DNA of 64,000 nucleotides from Winogradskyella endarachnes. GTDB lineage: Bacteria > Bacteroidota > Bacteroidia > Flavobacteriales > Flavobacteriaceae. The DNA lies in NCBI RefSeq assembly GCF_009741275.1, contig NZ_WOWS01000003.1:310001-374000 (forward strand), given 5' to 3'. Under the pieces are notes generated by a model. That model saw only the letters and a program-made list of their open reading frames with translations, ran no database searches and was not told the origin of the DNA. Each line of letters begins with the position of its first letter. Position 1 is the stretch's first letter. A program made the translations under genes and the position numbers. Of the stretch, positions 53,992-61,036 are shown piece after piece.

Positions 53992-55089
53992 ATGACAGAA
54001 CAAGACTTTATTCTTAAAACCTATAATTCTAATATAGAAAACGGTTCCGTAAAATGGGCTTCGCCAAGTAATATTGCTTTGGTAAAATATTGGGGAAAAA
54101 AGAAACATCAAATTCCAGAAAATCCATCTATAAGTTTTACGCTTTCAGACTGTAAAACCATTACTGAAATCACATATACTAAGAAGCAAGAGAAAGGTTT
54201 TAGTTTCGATATTTATTTTGAAGGTGAAAAGCATGAAGCCTTTAAGCCTAAAATTCAAACCTTTTTTGAGCGTATTGAAATCTATATGCCTTTTTTGAAA
54301 GATTATCATTTTAAAATTGAAACTTCTAACACCTTTCCTCACAGTTCTGGTATTGCGTCTTCTGCATCTGGTATGAGTGCAATTGCACTGTGTTTAATGA
54401 GTATTGAAAATAAGCTGTCTGTCAATAAGAGTGATAGCGAAGCATCTCAAGATTACTTTAACCAAAAAGCATCGTTCTTGGCAAGGTTAGGCTCAGGAAG
54501 TGCTTGTAGGAGTATTGAAGGTGAATTGGTAGTTTGGGGAAAAAATGAAAGTATGGTAGATAGTTCTGACTTATATGGTGTAAAATTTGAAGGTGATGTG
54601 CATGCCAATTTCAACAATTATCAAGATACTATTTTGTTAGTAGATAAAGGCGAAAAGCAGGTGAGTAGTACAGTGGGTCATCAATTAATGTATGGTCATC
54701 CATTTGCACAAGAACGTTTTGGACAAGCACATGTAAATTTAGCAAAGCTGAAAGCAATTTTAGCTTCTGGTGATTTAAATGAATTTATAAAAATTGTTGA
54801 GAGTGAGGCCTTAACGCTTCATGCCATGATGATGACAAGTATGCCATATTTCATATTGATGAAACCAAATACTTTAGAGATTATTAATAAAATTTGGGCG
54901 TTCAGAGAAAAAACAGATTCAAAAGTGTGTTTTACCTTAGATGCAGGTGCAAATGTACATGTGCTTTATCCTGAAAATGAAAAAGAAACTGTGCTTGAGT
55001 TTATTAAGAAAGATTTAACTAAATACTGTCAGAACGAGCACTTTATCTGCGACCAAATAGGACAAGGTGCAAACCAAATACAATTATAA
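53992..55089 (+). CDS. mvaD: Diphosphomevalonate decarboxylase
   Basis: The 365-residue GHMP-family enzyme converts mevalonate diphosphate to isopentenyl diphosphate with ATP. Diagnostic segments are PSNIALVKYWGKKKHQIPEN near the N terminus, SSGIASSASGMSAIAL (the GHMP phosphate-binding loop) and SGSACRSIEGELVVWG, which contains the conserved Ser/Arg of decarboxylases. The C-terminal VCFTLDAGANVHVLYP carries the catalytic Asp. It is followed 34 bases later by mevalonate kinase, which together mark the mevalonate route to isoprenoids used by Flavobacteriaceae. Confidence 0.95.
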   Translation: MTEQDFILKTYNSNIENGSVKWASPSNIALVKYWGKKKHQIPENPSISFTLSDCKTITEITYTKKQEKGFSFDIYFEGEKHEAFKPKIQTFFERIEIYMPFLKDYHFKIETSNTFPHSSGIASSASGMSAIALCLMSIENKLSVNKSDSEASQDYFNQKASFLARLGSGSACRSIEGELVVWGKNESMVDSSDLYGVKFEGDVHANFNNYQDTILLVDKGEKQVSSTVGHQLMYGHPFAQERFGQAHVNLAKLKAILASGDLNEFIKIVESEALTLHAMMMTSMPYFILMKPNTLEIINKIWAFREKTDSKVCFTLDAGANVHVLYPENEKETVLEFIKKDLTKYCQNEHFICDQIGQGANQIQL

Positions 55090-55123
55090 TACGTATATTT
55101 GCTAAAGTAACTGTACACTATTT

Positions 55124-56053
55124 ATGAAGGGACCATTATTTTATTCAAAGATTCTATTATTCGGTGAATACGGAATCATCAAAGATTCTAAAGGCTTATC
55201 TATTCCTTATAATTTTTATAATGGTGCTTTAAAAGTTGATAAAAATCCTTCTCAAGAAGCGATTGAATCTAACGAAAGTTTAGTGCGTTACGTCAACTAT
55301 TTAAGAAACCTTGATAAGGAATTAGTATCTTTTGATATTGATACTTTACAAAATGATGTTAACAAAGGGATGTACTTTGATTCTTCAATTCCTCAAGGCT
55401 ATGGTGTTGGTAGTAGTGGTGCTTTAGTAGCAGCGATTTATGATAAATATGCATTTGATAAGATTACAGTTTTAGAAAATTTAACACGAGAAAAATTACT
55501 AAAATTAAAAACGATATTCTCTGAAATGGAATCTTTTTTCCATGGAAAATCGTCTGGGTTAGACCCTCTAAACAGTTATTTAAGCCTTCCTATTTTAATA
55601 AACTCTAAAGATAATATTGAAGCTACAGGTATTCCGTCTCAACAAACAGATGGTAAAGGCGCTGTGTTTTTGTTAGATAGCGGTATTGTTGGTGAAACGG
55701 CACCTATGGTAAGTATTTTTATGGAAAACATGAAAAATGAAGGCTTCCGTAGTATGCTTAAAGACCAGTTTATAAAACATACAGACGCTTGTGTAGATGA
55801 TTTTTTAAAAGGAGATATAAAATCATTATTTCATAACACAAAGCAACTTTCTAAAGTTGTACTTAATAATTTTAAACCAATGATACCTTCTCAATTTCAT
55901 GAGCTTTGGAAAAAAGGTTTAGAAACTAACGATTACTATTTAAAACTTTGCGGCTCTGGTGGTGGAGGTTATATTTTAGGCTTTACCGAAAATATAGAAA
56001 AAGCTAAAGAAGCTCTAAAAGGACAAAAATTAGAAGTTGTATATAATTTCTAA
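55124..56053 (+). CDS. Mevalonate kinase-type GHMP kinase
   Basis: The 309-residue protein begins with SKILLFGEYGIIKDSKGLSI, the substrate-binding start of mevalonate kinases, followed by the ATP loop QGYGVGSSGALVAAIYD, SSGLDPLNSYLSLP around the catalytic Asp, and a C-terminal KLCGSGGGGYILGFTE. It should phosphorylate mevalonate at the 5 position in the cytoplasm. Its position directly after mvaD fits. A phosphomevalonate kinase role is a less likely alternative, since both belong to the GHMP superfamily and Bacteroidota versions are divergent. Confidence 0.88.
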   Translation: MKGPLFYSKILLFGEYGIIKDSKGLSIPYNFYNGALKVDKNPSQEAIESNESLVRYVNYLRNLDKELVSFDIDTLQNDVNKGMYFDSSIPQGYGVGSSGALVAAIYDKYAFDKITVLENLTREKLLKLKTIFSEMESFFHGKSSGLDPLNSYLSLPILINSKDNIEATGIPSQQTDGKGAVFLLDSGIVGETAPMVSIFMENMKNEGFRSMLKDQFIKHTDACVDDFLKGDIKSLFHNTKQLSKVVLNNFKPMIPSQFHELWKKGLETNDYYLKLCGSGGGGYILGFTENIEKAKEALKGQKLEVVYNF

Positions 56054-56109
56054 AATAGAGCACACTTCAAATGTAATATAGTGCTTTTTAAGATTTACCT
56101 AATTAAATC

Positions 56110-57012
56110 ATGCTATCAAGACGGCAGAAACATATTCTTCTTAAATTTTTCAGCCTGTTTTCTGTAGTAAGAGGTTACAATATTCTCGTCATTGTAATTG
56201 CACAATATTTAGCTTCGGTATATATTTTTGCACATCATAAACCTTTAAAATCTGTTTTATTAGATGTTAATCTATTGATGCTTGTGTTAGCTTCATCAGC
56301 TACAGTTGCCTCTGGTTATATTATTAATAATTTTTACGATTCTGAAAAAGACTTAATTAATAAACCGAGAAAAACAATGCTAGATCGGCTGGTCAGTCAA
56401 AACACTAAATTATCATTTTATTTTGTTCTTAATTTTGTGGCTGTTATTTTTGCGAGCTATGTATCCTTTAAGGCTGTTATTTTTTTTGCCTTTTATATTT
56501 TTGGAATTTGGTTTTACTCCCATCGATTAAAAAAGCAACCCATTATAGGAAACCTTGCTTCAGCTATTTTAACAGTAACACCATTTTTCGTAATTTTTAT
56601 TTACTATCATAATTTTGAAAAAGTTGTTTTTGCTCATGGCGTATTTTTGTTTTTACTAATCTCTATGCGAGAACTAACTAAAGATTTAGAAAACATTAAA
56701 GGCGATTTAGCGCTCAATTATAGAACTGTTCCTGTGGTTTATGGAGAAAAAGTATCTAAGCGTATGTTAACGGTAGTTGGTGTTTTTACGATAATTTCGG
56801 CCATTTTATTGATTGCATTTTTTAAAATTGGCCATATGTATTATTACTTTTATCTCAGTATTTTATTATTATTGGCTTATCTGGTGATTTTGCTAAAGTC
56901 TAATAAGAAAACCCATTATCTTGTACTTCACAATATTTTAAAAGTTATAATTGTAGCAGGTGTTTTTTCTATCTTATTAATAGATGTTTCAGTTGTTTTA
57001 AACCGTATTTAA
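56110..57012 (+). CDS. UbiA-family prenyltransferase
   Basis: The 300-residue protein has eight or nine hydrophobic segments and both prenyl-diphosphate Asp motifs of the UbiA family: NNFYDSEKDLINKPRKTM (first, N/DxxxD type) and RELTKDLENIKGD (second). The Bacteroidota branch with this spacing is often annotated as geranylgeranylglycerol-phosphate geranylgeranyltransferase, while other UbiA members act in quinone or heme biosynthesis; the acceptor cannot be decided here. Its place after mvaD and mevalonate kinase links it to isoprenoid supply. The next gene's ATG immediately follows its stop codon. Confidence 0.87.
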   Translation: MLSRRQKHILLKFFSLFSVVRGYNILVIVIAQYLASVYIFAHHKPLKSVLLDVNLLMLVLASSATVASGYIINNFYDSEKDLINKPRKTMLDRLVSQNTKLSFYFVLNFVAVIFASYVSFKAVIFFAFYIFGIWFYSHRLKKQPIIGNLASAILTVTPFFVIFIYYHNFEKVVFAHGVFLFLLISMRELTKDLENIKGDLALNYRTVPVVYGEKVSKRMLTVVGVFTIISAILLIAFFKIGHMYYYFYLSILLLLAYLVILLKSNKKTHYLVLHNILKVIIVAGVFSILLIDVSVVLNRI

Positions 57013-57960
57013 ATGAGTTCTACTTTAAAAATAGCAATGGCTCAAATTGCACCAGTTTGGTTAGATAAAAAATCAACATTAAAAAAAATAGAAAACTCTA
57101 TAATTGATGCAGCAAAAGAAAACTGTGAGCTTATCGTTTTTGGTGAAGCTTTATTGCCAGGCTATCCATTTTGGTTAGCATTAACTGGTGGTGCGGAATG
57201 GGATAAAAAAGTAAATAAAGAATTACACGCTCATTATGTTAGAAATTCTGTTTGTATTGAGAAAGGTGAATTAGAAGAAGTTTGTAATCTTGCAAAAGCT
57301 AATAAAATAGCTATTTATTTGGGTATTATGGAACGACCTATAGATAGAGGTGGTCATAGTATTTACGCATCTTTAGTGTATATAAATGAAGAGGGTAATG
57401 TGCAATCTGTGCATAGAAAATTACAACCAACTTATGATGAACGCTTAACCTGGGCTCCTGGTGATGGTAATGGATTACAAGTACATCCGTTAAAGGCATT
57501 TACCGTTGGTGGTCTAAATTGTTGGGAAAATTGGATGCCTTTGCCAAGAACAGCGTTATACGGACAAGGCGAAAATTTACATATTGCCGTTTGGCCAGGT
57601 AGTGACCATAACACAAAAGATATTACACGTTTTATAGCCAGAGAATCACGTTCTTTTGTGGTATCTGTATCTAGCTTAATGACCAAAGCTGATTTTCCTA
57701 AAGATACACCGCATTTAGATGCTATTTTAAAAAATGCACCAGAGAGTTTAGCAAATGGAGGGAGTTGTATTGCTGGCCCAGATGGTGAATGGATTATAGA
57801 ACCTGTTTTACACAACGAAGGATTAATTATTCAAACTATAGACTTTAATCGTGTTTTAGAGGAACGTCAAAACTTTGATGTAGTTGGTCATTATTCTAGG
57901 CCAGATGTTACTAAGCTGATAGTAAACCGAGAACGTCAAACTACTGTAGAAATTAAATAG
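57013..57960 (+). CDS. Nitrilase-superfamily carbon-nitrogen hydrolase
   Basis: The 315-residue enzyme has the complete nitrilase triad: E45 in FGEALLPGYPFW, K136 in VHRKLQPTYDERLTW and C170 in GGLNCWENWMPLPR. The sequence around the Cys and the HIAVWPGSDHNTKD segment are those of true (branch 1) nitrilases, which hydrolyse organic nitriles to acids and ammonia, rather than amidases of the carbamoylputrescine or NAD-synthetase type. It begins directly after the UbiA stop codon (no spacing), so it shares the isoprenoid-gene transcript. Its natural substrate is unknown. Confidence 0.88.
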   Translation: MSSTLKIAMAQIAPVWLDKKSTLKKIENSIIDAAKENCELIVFGEALLPGYPFWLALTGGAEWDKKVNKELHAHYVRNSVCIEKGELEEVCNLAKANKIAIYLGIMERPIDRGGHSIYASLVYINEEGNVQSVHRKLQPTYDERLTWAPGDGNGLQVHPLKAFTVGGLNCWENWMPLPRTALYGQGENLHIAVWPGSDHNTKDITRFIARESRSFVVSVSSLMTKADFPKDTPHLDAILKNAPESLANGGSCIAGPDGEWIIEPVLHNEGLIIQTIDFNRVLEERQNFDVVGHYSRPDVTKLIVNRERQTTVEIK

Positions 57961-57979
57961 TTAATATCAACTATTGTTA

Positions 57980-57987
57980 TACCTTTG
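57980..57987 (+). promoter_or_regulatory. Possible -7 box for the RluB-like gene
   Basis: TACCTTTG matches TAnnTTTG and lies 14 bases before the ATG at 58002. No clear -33 element is seen at the standard distance. Confidence 0.4.
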
Positions 57988-58001
57988 CAAAAAATTACAA
58001 C

Positions 58002-58844
58002 ATGAGCAGAAATCAAGATAGCAAAGGAAAAGGAAAAACTTCGGGAAGAGGAAATGCTAATAGCAAAAACAAAAGTTATGCTAGAGGAAACGCTCCTTTT
58101 AAAAAGAAAACTACTAAAGCGAAATCATCATCAAATTCAGAGGAGATTCGTTTAAATAAATATATTGCAAATTCTGGGATTTGTTCGCGTCGCGAAGCCG
58201 ATGAGAATATCGCTATTGGTTTGGTAACCGTTAATGGTAAAATTGTTACCGAAATGGGTTACAAAGTAAAACGTACTGACGAGGTTAAATTTGATGGTCA
58301 ACGTATTACTCCAGAAGCTAAAGTTTATGTATTGTTAAACAAACCAAAAGGATTTGCCACTACAACTGCAGAAGGGAAAGGTAGAACGGTTATGGATTTG
58401 GTTGCTAATGCCACAAATGCTAACATTAAGCCCATTGGCCGTTTAGGAAGAAATTCTTTAGGTCTACTATTGTTTACTAACGATGATAAAGTTGTGCAAA
58501 AATTTACCAACTCTAAAAATGGTGTTGCGCGCTTATTTCAAATTGAATTAGATAAAAACTTGAAATTTGAAGATTTAAAAAGGATTCAAGATGGTTTTAA
58601 AGTTGATGGTAAATTAATAACAGTAGAAGAGATTAGTTACATACAAGATGAATCTAAAAATCAAGTAGGTATTAAGATTAAAAATACAGGAAACACTATT
58701 CTTCGTACTATTTTTGAACACTTTAACTATGATATTGTAAAAATAGATTGTGTGGCTATTGGCCATTTAACTAAAAAGGATATTCCTCGTGGTCACTGGA
58801 AACATCTAACTGTACAGGAAGTAAATACCTTAAAAATGATGTAA
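58002..58844 (+). CDS. RsuA/RluB-type pseudouridine synthase homologue, catalytic Asp missing
   Basis: The 280-residue protein has a basic, Lys/Gly/Ser-rich N-terminal tail (1-45), an S4 RNA-binding domain (48-95: IRLNKYIANSGICSRREADE) and a RsuA/RluB-type catalytic fold (VYVLLNKPKGFATTT; KPIGRLGRNSLGLLLFTND; DIPRGHWKHLT). The family motif is GRLDxxTxGLLLLT, in which Asp is the catalytic nucleophile. Here it is GRLGRNSLGLLLFT, with G149 in place of Asp, so the usual chemistry should be impossible. The nearby conserved GxNRxxRR is also changed (NTGNTILRTIFE). It keeps full length and both RNA-binding parts. It may act as an RNA-binding or ribosome-assembly protein. Not a simple frameshift, since the frame is intact throughout. 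Confidence 0.85.
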   Translation: MSRNQDSKGKGKTSGRGNANSKNKSYARGNAPFKKKTTKAKSSSNSEEIRLNKYIANSGICSRREADENIAIGLVTVNGKIVTEMGYKVKRTDEVKFDGQRITPEAKVYVLLNKPKGFATTTAEGKGRTVMDLVANATNANIKPIGRLGRNSLGLLLFTNDDKVVQKFTNSKNGVARLFQIELDKNLKFEDLKRIQDGFKVDGKLITVEEISYIQDESKNQVGIKIKNTGNTILRTIFEHFNYDIVKIDCVAIGHLTKKDIPRGHWKHLTVQEVNTLKMM

Positions 58845-58848
58845 CTAA

Positions 58849-59862
58849 TTAGCGCTTTACTTTAAAAGTATATGTTGAAATTAAGTCATTTTTAAAGTAT
58901 ACATGTAGGTCATAAAAGCCTTTTTTTAGAAATTGATGTTCTATTTTTACATGGTAATCTTCAATTGTAACAGAATTAGGCTCTATATGTTTACTATCTG
59001 ACCCATTGTCTATTAAGAATGTGATGTCTTTTGTGTTTAGAGGCTCTTTTGTTACAAAGTCAAAAGTTATGTTTTCAAAAAGTTTAGTGTCTTTATGCAT
59101 TTGCTTTGGGAAATGATGAAATTTTAAATTTTCATAGGCCTTACCATATATAATAGGAGCTTCTAAAAAATCTTTAAACGATGGTATGTTTTCTTCAAAA
59201 AGCCACCATTTTTTTTCAATAGGATAATGATTAATAGCAAAGAGTTTTGGTTCTGCTAAAAAGAAGCCATCATTATATTCAAATTTAAACGAATTTGTTT
59301 TTGGATTTGGAATTCCGCTTGCCCAAGTAGGATCACACAAATACCATTTGTTGTCTATTTTTATGGCATTCCAAGAATGGTTGGGTAAATCTAGTTTATT
59401 TATATCTGTTGTGCTCACTCTGCCGTAACCTTGCACAATTTCGCAATCTAATTTGGCAAGTTGTGCTAGTTCTTTTACCAAATAGGCATAACCAGTACAA
59501 ATGGTAGTTTTCTTTTTTAATAGTTTTTTGAAGAGTTTTTTCTTAAAATCGTTATTCCATTCACTAAGTTTTAAACTATCATTTTTATAGCGATTTCGCT
59601 GATGTTTATTTCTTAGAAATAGATTGTAATTGTTGGTGATATTGTGGCAAACCCAGTAGTAAATAGCTCTAAATTGTTCGGCTTCTGTATCTAGATTAGA
59701 GGTTAATTTGTACGCTAATAAAGGTAAATTATATAGATTTTCATCTGAGTAAGAAAGTGCAATGCTATCTGCTTTTTTAAAATCTATATAACTAAAATCA
59801 GTAATTTGAGCATGTGATTTCAGTACTATGGATAAGAGTAATATGTAAAAAAATGTTTTCAG
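58849..59862 (-). CDS. Secreted transglutaminase-like protein, apparent CTG start
   Basis: The open frame extends to 59862 if CTG is taken as start, giving 337 residues that begin with a signal peptide (initial residue then KTFFYILLLSIVLKSHAQ). The first standard start codon (TTG, 59481) would lose both the signal and the catalytic Cys. The full frame has the transglutaminase-like triad C122 in TTICTGYAYL, H162 in LPNHSWNAIK and D177 in YLCDPTWASG; an in-frame stop lies two codons before the CTG. The C-terminal part is a beta domain. It is probably periplasmic or surface-located. Whether it acts as protease, crosslinker or binding protein is unknown; the family covers all three. ATA directly before the CTG is an alternative start. 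Confidence 0.72.
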   Translation of the reverse strand: MKTFFYILLLSIVLKSHAQITDFSYIDFKKADSIALSYSDENLYNLPLLAYKLTSNLDTEAEQFRAIYYWVCHNITNNYNLFLRNKHQRNRYKNDSLKLSEWNNDFKKKLFKKLLKKKTTICTGYAYLVKELAQLAKLDCEIVQGYGRVSTTDINKLDLPNHSWNAIKIDNKWYLCDPTWASGIPNPKTNSFKFEYNDGFFLAEPKLFAINHYPIEKKWWLFEENIPSFKDFLEAPIIYGKAYENLKFHHFPKQMHKDTKLFENITFDFVTKEPLNTKDITFLIDNGSDSKHIEPNSVTIEDYHVKIEHQFLKKGFYDLHVYFKNDLISTYTFKVKR

Positions 59863-59911
59863 TATTTAAGATTCTAGGTAATAAAATTTGTTTTTGAGTT
59901 GACTTAAAAAG

Positions 59912-60027
59912 CTTCTCGATTCAAAATTATTTAAAATAGTATTCTACGTTATATGACGTTGCTATTTGTAATTATACATTTACGTCAATGCAAGTGTTTT
60001 TCTGTTTTATAAAAATGTATCGAGAAG
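59912..60027. repeat. Palindromic repeat, family B, copy 2
   Basis: CTTCTCGAT (59912-59920) and ATCGAGAAG (60019-60027) bracket a 116-base element with an inner TGACGT/ACGTCA pair. The ends match the family B element at 40324-40373. It lies between two minus-strand genes. Confidence 0.45.
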
Positions 60028-60059
60028 TTTATATAATACATACTTTTTGTCTGTGCAAC

Positions 60060-60497
60060 TTAATTCTTACGTTTAGATTTGTACGGCTTTCTGGCATCTA
60101 AAGTTCCTATCATAGTCACATCATCTAATGTCAGCTTTAATTTAATAAAAGAAGTGTCATCTTTTATCACCACCTTTTGTGTTTCGTAACCCAAATAACT
60201 AAACAATAAAATGTCTCCTGTCTTTAATTTTTTTGGGAATGTAAATTCACCTTTTTCATTTGTGGTAGTTCCTGTAGTTGTTCCTTCTAAGAGAATATTT
60301 ACGCCTAATAGTCTTTCTGTTTCATCACTAACAATACCTTTTACAGTGCGTTCTTTTTCAGTTGTTTTTATTGTGATTGGTGTTGAGTTAGTCTGGGCAA
60401 TAATGGGATTAAAAGAAAAAAATAGTAATAGAATAAAACTAGTTATACTAAAAAGATTTAAGTGCTGTGATTTTGGTAATGTTAATTGTGTTTTCAT
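60060..60497 (-). CDS. Stand-alone CarboxypepD_reg-like protein
   Basis: The 145-residue protein has an N-terminal hydrophobic segment (LFSITSFILLLFFSFNPIIA) ending in a likely signal-peptidase site, then one CarboxypepD_reg-like beta-sandwich: RTVKGIVSDETERLLGVNIL, LEGTTTGTTTNEKGEFTFP and ILLFSYLGYETQKVVIKDD. In SusC-type proteins this domain precedes the plug; here it stands alone and ends in a basic tail (RKPYKSKRKN). It is probably periplasmic or outer-membrane-associated. Such single-domain proteins occur in Bacteroidota without a known function. Confidence 0.75.
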   Translation of the reverse strand: MKTQLTLPKSQHLNLFSITSFILLLFFSFNPIIAQTNSTPITIKTTEKERTVKGIVSDETERLLGVNILLEGTTTGTTTNEKGEFTFPKKLKTGDILLFSYLGYETQKVVIKDDTSFIKLKLTLDDVTMIGTLDARKPYKSKRKN

Positions 60498-60714
60498 AAT
60501 ATCTGTATTTTGTTTTTATCAAAGCTAGATCTTATGCATACAAGTTAATAATTGTTTTGAGTATTGTCAATGTTTGGGTGAGTAAAGTGTTAGTTACAGT
60601 GAGTAATTATATTTGTCTTAAAATAGGTTAATGCTTACTAGGGTGTTGATTATTAATGTTTTAAAAATGAATTCAAAAAAAATAAAAAAATGTTTTTCAT
60701 ATTAAAAAATAATA

Positions 60715-60722
60715 TACATTTG
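60715..60722 (+). promoter_or_regulatory. Possible -7 box of the speA leader transcript
   Basis: TACATTTG matches TAnnTTTG at the edge of a very AT-rich block; transcription would start near 60729, about 300 bases before the speA ATG. A -33 TTG is not evident. Confidence 0.4.
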
Positions 60723-60757
60723 TCGAGAAAATTGGTAGAATCTATTTAAGATTTTAA

Positions 60758-60899
60758 AGCCCGTTTTTAGCTGAACAATTGAAACATGTTTTTATGTTCG
60801 GGTTCTTGAAAATTAGGAAGTCATATTCAAGAGCAGCTTACAGGTTAAGTAACCGAATTTTAGAGCTAACTTCCGCTTCTGCAATAGCTGCTAGTCAGC
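60758..60899 (+). ncRNA. Candidate structured RNA or leader
   Basis: Successive pairings can be drawn: AGCCCG (60758-60763) with CGGGTT (60799-60804); GGAAGT (60816-60821) with ACTTCC (60869-60874), enclosing GGTT/AACC (60843-60854); and GCTG/CAGC (60887-60899). The region is much richer in G+C than its flanks. It resembles no RNA family I can name (not tmRNA, RNase P or SRP RNA). It may be a cis-regulatory leader for the polyamine genes or an independent RNA. A coding explanation (60794-60946) competes. Confidence 0.35.
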
Positions 60900-60946
60900 A
60901 TATTTATGGTTTTGTACCAACTACACAAAGCCAAATACAGGTATGA
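60794..60946 (+). CDS. Possible 50-residue leader ORF
   Basis: An ATG at 60794 opens a 50-codon frame: MFGFLKIRKSYSRAAYRLSN, then RILELTSASAIAASQHIYGF and VPTTQSQIQV, stop at 60944-60946. The first 21 residues hold five Arg, and the gene downstream encodes arginine decarboxylase, so an arginine-responsive leader peptide is conceivable. The frame lies in the G+C-elevated part of the leader. It overlaps the hairpins described for the candidate RNA, so only one of the two interpretations may be right. No similarity to a known protein is recognised. Confidence 0.3.
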   Translation: MFGFLKIRKSYSRAAYRLSNRILELTSASAIAASQHIYGFVPTTQSQIQV

Positions 60947-61001
60947 GATAACGTAACCTTAATACAGTTTACGCATATATTTTTTATTTTACATACTTAA
61001 G

Positions 61002-61017
61002 TCCCATTACGGTGGGA
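61002..61017 (+). repeat. Short hairpin before speA
   Basis: TCCCA-TTACGG-TGGGA forms a five-bp stem 19 bases upstream of the speA ATG. Similar six-base-loop hairpins lie at 62550-62569 and 62641-62658, flanking the agmatinase start. Confidence 0.4.
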
Positions 61018-61036
61018 ATTTTATCTAATTAACATC

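Larger units (their letters stand above)
60498..61036 (+). other. Long leader region of the arginine decarboxylase gene
   Basis: Up to 60720 the sequence is extremely AT-rich (60661-60720 has about 8 percent G+C). A likely -7 box lies at 60715-60722, after which G+C rises to about 37 percent over 60781-60960 and several hairpins appear. A 50-codon ORF runs through the same part. These are listed separately. The final part (61002-61017) holds a short hairpin next to the speA start. Confidence 0.45.

Noticed and set aside
58849..59481. A 210-residue protein starting at TTG 59481
   Set aside because: This reading removes the signal peptide and the catalytic Cys region (TTICTGYAY), which are in the same open frame upstream. 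The longer frame from CTG is preferred.
60729..61000. tmRNA, RNase P RNA or SRP RNA in the speA leader region
   Set aside because: No tRNA-like ends or tag reading frame of a tmRNA, no RNase P core motifs and no SRP tetraloop domain could be found. Only generic hairpins support an RNA here.
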